Source of the DNA: Planctomycetota bacterium
GTDB lineage: Bacteria; Planctomycetota; Phycisphaerae; UBA1845; PWPN01
DNA: 14,413 nucleotides
Reading direction: 5' to 3'
Assembly: GCA_016209665.1 (NCBI GenBank)
Contig: JACQVT010000442.1
Span: 1 to 14,413, forward strand
Shown here piece after piece: positions 6,491 to 12,154 of this stretch (position 1 is the stretch's first letter; every line of letters begins with the position of its first letter). The notes under the pieces are model-generated. The model saw nothing but the letters and a program-made list of their open reading frames with translations. It was not told the DNA's origin and did not search any database. The position numbers and the translations under genes are program-made.

Positions 6491-6611
6491 TGCGCAGGCG
6501 TGTGCTGCCGTAGGGGATGAGTTCCACGTCCGCCGGCGGCTGATCGGACGCGACCGGGCTGGGGGGCGAATCGGCGGCGGAGTTGTTTTTCAACTGCCAG
6601 TTGGGCAGCTT
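6465..6611 (-). pseudogene. C-terminal remnant of a GH127-like glycoside hydrolase
   Basis: About 48 codons, in a different frame from the DUF1080 gene that overlaps its start, read KLPNWQLKNNSAADSPPSPV then VELIPYGSTRLRITEFPVLK and stop at TGA. The pattern (xxNNSA...PxSP...LIPYGxTxLRITxFPV) is what I recall as the extreme C-terminus of GH127/DUF1680-type (beta-L-arabinofuranosidase-like) proteins. The body of the enzyme is missing; upstream sequence is the DUF1080 gene. The two gene ends are fused so that the DUF1080 frame terminates inside the remnant. The last 26 bp overlap the oxidoreductase remnant on the other strand. Confidence 0.45.
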
Positions 6612-7351
6612 GGCTTGATGCGGAGGTTTCGGAAGGCCACCGGGCCGTGGTCGCCCTGGAGCATGATGGGGCCGGTGGGTCTTTCCTGGCCGGTCAGGCT
6701 GCCGCGGGTCGGGCCGTTGAGCGAGACGTTCTCGTGGATGAGCACACCGTTGTGGCGGACGCTGATGAACCGGGCGTTTTCGATCTTCCTGCCGCCGACG
6801 TCGAACCGCGGAGCCCGGAACACGACGTCGAATTCCTGCCACTTGCCCGGCGGCCGGGAGGCGTTCTCGCGGGGGGCGTGGCCCTCGACGTTCTGGTCGT
6901 TGACCCAGCGGGCGTAGATGCCGCCGCAGTCGCCGAAGGTCACCTTCTCCTTGCCGAAGCTGTCGAGGATCTGAATCTCGTACTCGCCCTTGAAGTACAC
7001 GCCCGAGTTGGAGCCCTGGGAGACGACGAACTCGACGTGGGCCTCGCAGTCGCCGAACTCGCGGACGGTGCGGATGTCGGTGGTCCGGCCGGCGGGGCCA
7101 TTGACCAGGACGCCCTCGCCCGCGGTGCTGACGAGCTTCTTCGCGTCGGCAGGATCGACTTCGACGGCGGCGGCCGACTGCCAGGTGTTGGCGGCCTCCG
7201 GATGGCGGGCCTTGAAGCCCGTGAGCGACTTACCGTCGTACAGGCTGACCCAGCCCTGGCGGGCCATCGGATCGCCGCAGCCGGCGAGAGACGCCGACAG
7301 AATGACCAGCAGACCTCCGCCCGACCACCGCGTTGGGTTCGCTCGGCTCAT
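6590..7351 (-). CDS. DUF1080 (3-keto-disaccharide hydrolase-type) lipoprotein
   Basis: A 253-residue exported lipoprotein with one DUF1080 domain (PF06439), a jelly-roll fold found in secreted carbohydrate-active proteins; characterised members hydrolyse 3-keto-glycosides. The signal peptide ends in lipobox LAGC with C25. Family motifs are present: WVSLYDGKSLTGFKA at the start, EFGDCEAHVEFVVSQGSNSG, VYFKGEYEIQILDSFGK, CGGIYA, GKWQEFDVVFRAPRFD, and the end IMLQGDHGPVAFRNLRIKP. The ATG at 7349-7351 has GGGAGGA a few bases upstream; an in-frame TTG five codons earlier is inferior. The final few residues (SCPTGS) come from reading into the fused GH127-like remnant, so the original stop is lost. 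It is divergent from the GH29 gene across 145 bp, suggesting a shared role in glycan use. Confidence 0.9.
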   Translation of the reverse strand: MSRANPTRWSGGGLLVILSASLAGCGDPMARQGWVSLYDGKSLTGFKARHPEAANTWQSAAAVEVDPADAKKLVSTAGEGVLVNGPAGRTTDIRTVREFGDCEAHVEFVVSQGSNSGVYFKGEYEIQILDSFGKEKVTFGDCGGIYARWVNDQNVEGHAPRENASRPPGKWQEFDVVFRAPRFDVGGRKIENARFISVRHNGVLIHENVSLNGPTRGSLTGQERPTGPIMLQGDHGPVAFRNLRIKPSCPTGS

Positions 7352-7411
7352 CGCACGTCCTCCCAATCAGGAACACGGACCAGCGGCGCAGGTTAACCGC
7401 ACGATCGCGAA

Positions 7412-7454
7412 GCGGCAAGCCGCGCTTGATGCTGTTTCATTCGATCGGTAACCT
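7412..7454 (+). promoter_or_regulatory. Candidate promoter and palindrome in the DUF1080/GH29 divergent region
   Basis: The 145-bp gap between two divergent starts must hold both promoters. TTGATG (7426-7431) and TAACCT (7449-7454) with a 17-bp spacer point towards the GH29 gene, but the -10 box is poor. Just upstream, GCGGC-AA-GCCGC (7412-7423) is a perfect 5-bp inverted repeat that could be an operator. CGATCG occurs at 7402 and again at 7441. No experimental inference is possible from sequence alone. Confidence 0.3.
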
Positions 7455-7496
7455 GTCCAGCCGAGCCTCGCTCGACCGTCACCACAGGAGGACATC

Positions 7497-8603
7497 ATGT
7501 CCGGCACGCAGCCCACTCGTCGTCAGATGATCGCCGCCACCGCCGGCTTGGCCGGCCTGTCCGCCGGGGCCGTCGACGACGCCTCGCAGACCAAGCGAGG
7601 CAGCCAGCGGCTCAGTCTCGACCAACTGCGCAAATGGGAAGCCCTGCGCTACGGCATGTTCATCCACTACGGCATGAGCACCTACACCGGCGACGAGCTG
7701 GACAAGGGCAAGGTGCCGCCGACCACGTACGCGCCCGACCGTCTGGACGTGGACCAGTGGATATCGGTGGCCCGCGATGCCGGGATGAAGTACGCCGTGC
7801 TGACGACCAAGCACGTCGCCGGCCACTGCCTGTGGCCGACGAAGCACACGTCGTACAGCGTCGTCCACAGCACGGACAAGACGGACGTCGTGGAGAAGTT
7901 CGTCCAGGCGTGCGAGAAGCGCGGCGTGCTGGCGGGGTTCTACTACTGCTCGTGGGACAACCACAATCGCTTCGGCAGCCGCACCCCGTCGGACCCGCAC
8001 ACCGCTTGGTGCGCGGGGAACTGCGATTTCCTGGCGATGGAAAAACAGACCTCGACCCGGCCGGACGCTCCCCTGCCCTCTTACACCACCTCGCTGTACC
8101 AGGAGTTTCAGACCAAGCAGATCACGGAGCTGTTGACGCAGTATGGCCCGATCGCTGAGGTGTGGATCGACATTCCCGGCGTGCTGGGCCGCGGCTACCG
8201 CAGCTACCTGTACGACAAGATCGCCGAGCTGCAGCCCAACACCGTGCTTATGATGAACAGCGGGATCAGCAACGGAGCCAACTACAACATCGATTATGCC
8301 TGGCCGTCAGACCTGATCGCCATCGAGCGCCGGCTGCCCCCGGGCACCGGCCACGAGAAGTGGCGCCAGATCGAGGGCCAGGAATACTACATCCCCGGCG
8401 AAGTGTGCGACCCCATCGGCAAGAACTGGTTCTACGTGCCCGGCGACGAGCCGCGGCCCGGCGCCGTCCTGGCCGACATCTTCAACAGTTGCCGCAAGGG
8501 CGGCGTCAACCTCCTGCTCGACGTCCCGCCCGACACCCACGGCGTCATCCCCGACAACCACGTGCAGGCACTGCTGCGGCTGCAGAAGGCCGTCGGCACG
8601 TAA
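7497..8603 (+). CDS. Tat-exported GH29 (alpha-L-fucosidase family) protein
   Basis: A 368-residue secreted enzyme. The N-terminus TRRQMIAATAGLAGLSAG is a twin-arginine signal (R8, R9), so it is exported folded. The GH29 barrel follows: LRYGMFIHYGMSTY, GMKYAVLTTKH, CLWPTKHTSYSVV, GVLAGFYYCSWDNH, then AEVWIDIPG, where D225 aligns with the catalytic nucleophile of the family (usually VWFDG). Near the end, SCRKGGVNLLLDVPPDTHGVIP is the usual closing segment. The conserved HHDGF active-site motif is replaced by HVAGH (106-110), so the substrate may differ from simple alpha-L-fucosides. AGGAGG at 7486-7491 sits 5 nt before the ATG, a perfect ribosome site. The length suits a catalytic domain without an appended beta-sandwich. 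It is divergent from the DUF1080 gene, and a DUF2442 gene follows after 11 bp. Confidence 0.88.
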   Translation: MSGTQPTRRQMIAATAGLAGLSAGAVDDASQTKRGSQRLSLDQLRKWEALRYGMFIHYGMSTYTGDELDKGKVPPTTYAPDRLDVDQWISVARDAGMKYAVLTTKHVAGHCLWPTKHTSYSVVHSTDKTDVVEKFVQACEKRGVLAGFYYCSWDNHNRFGSRTPSDPHTAWCAGNCDFLAMEKQTSTRPDAPLPSYTTSLYQEFQTKQITELLTQYGPIAEVWIDIPGVLGRGYRSYLYDKIAELQPNTVLMMNSGISNGANYNIDYAWPSDLIAIERRLPPGTGHEKWRQIEGQEYYIPGEVCDPIGKNWFYVPGDEPRPGAVLADIFNSCRKGGVNLLLDVPPDTHGVIPDNHVQALLRLQKAVGT

Positions 8604-8614
8604 GGAGTTTTGGA

Positions 8615-8962
8615 ATGCCCGCTTCCAAGGTTGGGCTTCCGACGGTTGACGCTGAACGCGTCGAGGTCAGCGACGATACGCTGAGCGTGGACCTGAGCGA
8701 CGGGCGAACGATCTCGGTGCCGTTGGTCTGGTTTCCGCGTCTCCTGCACGCGAACGCCAGAGAACGGGCCAACTGGCGACTGATCGGCCGGGGGCAAGGC
8801 ATTCACTGGGAAGATCTCGACGAGGACGTCAGCGTCGAAGGACTCTTGGCGGGGCGCCCCTCTGGCGAAAGCCAGGCGTCATTCAAAAAATGGCTGAAGG
8901 CAAGGTCCGCTCGTCAAAAAACGAATACCAGCAGGTCCCGCCGATCTGCCCGAGCCAACTGA
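8615..8962 (+). CDS. DUF2442 domain protein
   Basis: A 115-residue cytoplasmic protein with a DUF2442 domain: VEVSDDTLSVDLSDGRTISV, PLVWFPRLLHANARERANWR, then GRGQGIHWEDLDEDVSVEGL and LAGRPSGES. DUF2442 genes are frequently paired with a DUF4160 gene and are suspected antitoxin-like partners (family knowledge; function not established). No DUF4160 frame is found beside it. The ATG at 8615 has AGGAG at 8603-8607, overlapping the stop codon of the GH29 gene, so it could be co-transcribed with it by accident of position. The last 20 residues are Arg, Ser and Thr rich and may reflect a changed or frameshifted tail. Confidence 0.85.
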   Translation: MPASKVGLPTVDAERVEVSDDTLSVDLSDGRTISVPLVWFPRLLHANARERANWRLIGRGQGIHWEDLDEDVSVEGLLAGRPSGESQASFKKWLKARSARQKTNTSRSRRSARAN

Positions 8963-9124
8963 CGCCACAGGCCCAGAAACTCCTTCAGCCGAGCAGGGCA
9001 GGCCAAAGCGCAGCGGCGACCTTCCTTCGCCATCGGACACCACTGCACCGTATTACCACGCCCGGATCTCAGGCCATCGGGTGTCGGCCGCCGCCGGACG
9101 ATTCAGGCAGGTCGTTGACCTGCC

Positions 9125-9967
9125 CTACCTCGCTGAACCAGACCGGCGCCTCGGCCAGAGGAGGACACCAAACCCCAACAGGAACATGCCGGCGGGCTCT
9201 GGAACCACGGCGATCGCGTCGTAGGTGCCGATCGGAGTCAACCTTCCAAGCGAGGTACTCAATCCGGTGGTGGGATCGATGCTCCTCAACCCGGAACTGG
9301 CACTGGGGGAGCCAGAGGGATAGGTGGCGAAGAGCTTACCACTGGTCGGGTCGTAATCGAAGCCATTCGAGCCCCCGACCCCGCTGTTCGCGGCCAGGGG
9401 AGTGAACTCACCGGTGGATGGGTTCAGCGTACCCACGGATGAAGGTCCAGATCCGACCGGAGTGACTATCCCAAGGGCATACAGCGTGGACCCGAGGAAC
9501 GCGAGGCCCGGGATAACCAGGTTGGACTGAATGGGGGCCGAGCTGATTCGCTGGCCTGTCCAGGGATCGTAGCAAGCGAGTGTGTCCAGCCCCAGGTCCG
9601 TTACCCAGAACCGGCCCTGCGGATCGAACGAGCCCCCGAAGACGAATGCTTCGGTGTGGCTGCCGGCAGCGCTGATCAGCGTGGCCTGGGCGGTCTGCGG
9701 ATTGATCTGCCAGAACCGCAGACGCCCACCAGCCGCGCTGGCAGCCCAGAGTCGTCCGTTGAAGAAGTCCATCGCCCCCACCACCGCCAAGCCGGTTTGC
9801 CCGACCACTTGGCCGGACGCGGGCGCCTGCGTGTCGTATTGGACGAGGGTCCCGACCGGCTGGTACTCGCCCCAACGCTCCAGAGCGAGGATCTGAACCG
9901 CATCCGACCTCGGCCCGGCGGATAGAAAGGCCAACCCCGACCAGAGTATGGCTTGGCGAGCGAACAT
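9125..9967 (-). CDS. Secreted PEP-CTERM protein, probable beta-propeller
   Basis: A 280-residue exported protein. The first 23 residues form a signal peptide ending near SDA. The last 27 are a PEP-CTERM sorting signal: VVPEP, a hydrophobic run (GMFLLGFGVLL) and a basic tail (PRRRSGSAR), which an exosortase would recognise and cleave. In between are repeated strand-rich units with turns such as DFFNGRLWAAS, FDPQGRFWVTDLG, FLGSTLYALG and YDPTSGKLFATYP, spaced about 40-60 residues, consistent with a beta-propeller. No catalytic motif is seen. The start at 9967 has GGAGGGAAG 4 nt upstream and a good promoter. Such proteins are usually cell-surface or matrix components; this one is not identified further. 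No exosortase gene lies in the window. Confidence 0.88.
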   Translation of the reverse strand: MFARQAILWSGLAFLSAGPRSDAVQILALERWGEYQPVGTLVQYDTQAPASGQVVGQTGLAVVGAMDFFNGRLWAASAAGGRLRFWQINPQTAQATLISAAGSHTEAFVFGGSFDPQGRFWVTDLGLDTLACYDPWTGQRISSAPIQSNLVIPGLAFLGSTLYALGIVTPVGSGPSSVGTLNPSTGEFTPLAANSGVGGSNGFDYDPTSGKLFATYPSGSPSASSGLRSIDPTTGLSTSLGRLTPIGTYDAIAVVPEPAGMFLLGFGVLLWPRRRSGSAR

Positions 9968-10010
9968 GACGCTTCCCTCCGATTCCCCCCTCGCACCTTA
10001 GCCCTTTGTG

Positions 10011-10038
10011 ATTGTACTGCTTTCACAGTCAGCGTCAA
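10011..10038 (-). promoter_or_regulatory. Sigma-70-type promoter of the PEP-CTERM gene
   Basis: On the minus strand TTGACG (10033-10038) and TACAAT (10011-10016) are separated by 16 bp. Each box matches the consensus at five of six positions. It lies 44 bp before the ATG, with the strong ribosome site in between. It is the best promoter in the window. Confidence 0.6.
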
Positions 10039-10089
10039 AGGGAATAGACAAGACGACCCGATGGTCGGATCATTGCTCCGTGCGGGCCG

Positions 10090-11787
10090 TCACTTGCGCG
10101 TCGAGCCCAAGAGTTCCTTGAGTTCAGTCGATCGAAGTGCGAAGGCAGCGGTGAGGAACGCCACGCTCCCCAGGACCATCGGGACGAATACGTCCAGCAG
10201 ACAGATGAGGTTGCGATAATGGCCGAAGGTGGTCGGGGCGCCCCAGCAGGAATGGCCGTAGTGCAGGGCGAGGGCGGCGGCGACGGACATCGCGGCGGTG
10301 GCGGCGGCGGTTTTGGCGATGCTGCGGAGGATGGCCCGCAGGTCGAGCCGTCCGGCGAGCTTTCGCCGCAACAGCAGCGCGAGCAATACGACGCTGCCGC
10401 CGGAAGTCACCGCGGTCGTCAGGCCGAAGGTCCCCACCCCCAGCGGCGTCCACACCCCCAGCAGGTTGAGCACCACGGTCGACGCCACCAGCGCGAGCGA
10501 GACCTTCAGCGGCGTCCTCGTGTCGTGCATGGCGTAAAACCCGCGCAGGAGCATGTGCTGGGCGCAGAACGCCCACAGCCCCGCCGCGAAGAACCGCAGC
10601 ACCCACGCCGTCCGGGCGGTGTCGATGGCCTTGTAGGCTCCGTGCTCGAATAACAGGCGGGTGATCGGCTCGGCCAGCACGATCAGGCCCACGCCCGCGG
10701 GCAGCCCCTCGAAGATCGCGAGCCGGACGGACCGGCTCACCTCCTGACGCATCGCGGCGAAATCCTGGTCGGCGGCATGACGGGCCAGGGCGGGAAACAC
10801 CGCCGACGCGAGCGAAATCGCCAGCACGCCGAGGGGAAACTGGTACAGCCGCTGGGCCTGAGCGACGCTGCTCTGCGAGCCCTCGTCGAGCGGGCAGGAG
10901 ACGACGCGGCCGGCCACGTGCACCGTCTGCTGCTCGCCGGCGGAACTCAGCCACAGGATGATCTGGCCGTCGATCACCGGCGCGAGCTGCAGCGCGCCCA
11001 ACCCGAGGATCGCCGGGGCCATGGTGGCGAACATGCGGCGGACGCCCGGGTGGTGGGGCAGCCAGACGAACGTCCACGAGTAGCCCAGCCGCCGGAGCTG
11101 CGTGCCGAGGATCATCGTCTGGGCGACGCCGGACAACACGACCGCGACGGCCAGGACGTAGACCTGTCGCTCCGGGCCTCCCGGCACGTGCGGCGCGATC
11201 CAGAAGATGCAGGCGATCTGGATGACGTTCATCACGATCGGCATGGCCGCCGGCCAGTTGAAGCGGCCGAGCACGTTGAGGCACGACGCCATCAGCGCCG
11301 TCGTGCAGATGAACGGCATGAACGGGAACATGGCCGCGGTCAGACCGACGCCGAGCCGATACGATCCGCGGCCGCTGCCGAGCAGCAGGGCGACGACCAG
11401 ACCGATCTCGACCACCAGCGTGACGACGGCCAGGGCAACCGCCAACAGCGTCGCGACGGCCGCATACAACCGCCGGCCCTGATCGACGCCCTCCCTGGCC
11501 AGGGCCTCGCTCAACGTCGGCACGAACGCCGCCGACAGAGCCCCTTCGCCGAACAGCCGCCGAAACACGTTGGCGATCATGAAGCCGTAGGTGAACCGGT
11601 CCTGCACCATGCTGTTGCCCAGCCAGGCGGCCAGGGCGATGTCGCGGACCATCCCGAAAACCCGGCTGGCCAACGTGATGCCGGCGATCCGTTTGGCGTT
11701 GCGGACCACGTTGCCGACTGGGCCGGCTGTGGAGCAAGCGCTGGCGGCGGGGCCGGTCTGGCCGGTGGGCGGGGGGAGCGTGCTCAT
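10090..11787 (-). CDS. murJ: Lipid II flippase MurJ
   Basis: A 565-residue polytopic membrane protein that flips the peptidoglycan precursor lipid II across the inner membrane. Family signatures (PF03023) are clear near the N-terminus: RNAKRIAGITLASRVFGMVR with RDIALAAWLG, then IANVFRRLFGEGALSAAFVP. The conserved TM1 arginines and the FRRLFGEGA segment are characteristic. About 14 hydrophobic segments can be counted. Further motifs include LYQFPLGVLAISLASAVFPA, RLLFEHGAYKAIDTARTAWV, and LLRGFYAMHDTRTPLKVSLA, which places the RGFYA motif as expected. I chose the ATG at 11785-11787; the frame is open to 11994, but the extra residues are Arg-rich and run through a palindrome. No clear ribosome site precedes it. 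The O-antigen ligase-like gene lies 367 bp upstream on the same strand. Confidence 0.93.
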   Translation of the reverse strand: MSTLPPPTGQTGPAASACSTAGPVGNVVRNAKRIAGITLASRVFGMVRDIALAAWLGNSMVQDRFTYGFMIANVFRRLFGEGALSAAFVPTLSEALAREGVDQGRRLYAAVATLLAVALAVVTLVVEIGLVVALLLGSGRGSYRLGVGLTAAMFPFMPFICTTALMASCLNVLGRFNWPAAMPIVMNVIQIACIFWIAPHVPGGPERQVYVLAVAVVLSGVAQTMILGTQLRRLGYSWTFVWLPHHPGVRRMFATMAPAILGLGALQLAPVIDGQIILWLSSAGEQQTVHVAGRVVSCPLDEGSQSSVAQAQRLYQFPLGVLAISLASAVFPALARHAADQDFAAMRQEVSRSVRLAIFEGLPAGVGLIVLAEPITRLLFEHGAYKAIDTARTAWVLRFFAAGLWAFCAQHMLLRGFYAMHDTRTPLKVSLALVASTVVLNLLGVWTPLGVGTFGLTTAVTSGGSVVLLALLLRRKLAGRLDLRAILRSIAKTAAATAAMSVAAALALHYGHSCWGAPTTFGHYRNLICLLDVFVPMVLGSVAFLTAAFALRSTELKELLGSTRK

Positions 11788-11922
11788 GCGAGGATCGGTT
11801 TCCTGGTCATCCCGGACCGCACGGAAGATGATGACGAACGCATCCGTGTCGTTCGTTCGATCGATCGGCATCCTACCGCGGGGTGCGTCGAGTCTCCAGC
11901 GTGAGCCGCTGGCCGCGTAGAC

Positions 11923-12003
11923 TTGGGGGGCGGGCATCCTTGCCCGCCTTCTTCTCGACCCAGCCGCCCGAGAGAGGCGGGCAAGGATGCCCACCCCCCC
12001 AAA
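11923..12003. repeat. Large nested inverted repeat upstream of murJ
   Basis: The left arm (11923-11949) and right arm (11975-12003) share a perfect 18-bp core, GGGCATCCTTGCCCGCCT and its complement (11932-11949, 11975-11992). This is extended outward by G6/C7 tracts and a TTG/CAA step with one indel and one mismatch. The loop is 25 nt. Each arm contains its own palindrome (CGGGCA-TCCT-TGCCCG at 11931-11946), so the DNA can form one long hairpin or two small ones. It may be an interspersed palindromic repeat; a regulatory or terminator role towards murJ is possible. Confidence 0.75.
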
Positions 12004-12133
12004 GGTAAAACCAAAATGCGGGCAGCCAGTAGCGCCTACCGACTACCCGCAAGGGAAAGGGAAGAGGTCTGGAATAACGATTTCGCTCCTCTATCAGATT
12101 GTACGCCCTCCCACGTGCGATGGGCGCAGCTTC

Positions 12134-12154
12134 CGAAAAAAGACTGATTTTTCG
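12134..12154 (-). terminator. AT-rich hairpin after the O-antigen ligase-like gene
   Basis: CGAAAAA (12134-12140) and TTTTTCG (12148-12154) form a 7-bp stem with a 7-nt loop, starting one base beyond the minus-strand stop codon (12155-12157). On the transcript, U-rich stretches are inside the stem rather than after a GC-rich stem, so as an intrinsic terminator it is weak. Its position directly at the gene end is the main support. Confidence 0.35.

Larger units (their letters stand above)
11788..12154. other. Gene-free region upstream of murJ
   Basis: This 367-bp gap holds the nested palindrome at 11923-12003 and, next to the upstream gene's stop, a 7-bp AT-rich hairpin. On the minus strand a TACAAT hexamer occurs at about 12095-12100 but without a recognisable -35 box, so the murJ promoter is not located. 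No credible small gene was seen. Confidence 0.6.

Noticed and set aside
8963..9124. Possible small gene or terminator between DUF2442 and the PEP-CTERM gene
   Set aside because: Only a bulged hairpin near 9084-9100 and short frames without ribosome sites were seen; nothing firm enough to annotate.
10777..11904. Plus-strand open frame opposite murJ
   Set aside because: Composition is His, Arg, Asp and Gln rich without any fold-like pattern; murJ on the other strand explains the sequence.
11788..11994. N-terminal extension of murJ by 69 codons
   Set aside because: The extension is Arg-rich, unlike a membrane protein start, and begins inside the palindromic repeat; the ATG at 11787 leaves a normal-length protein.
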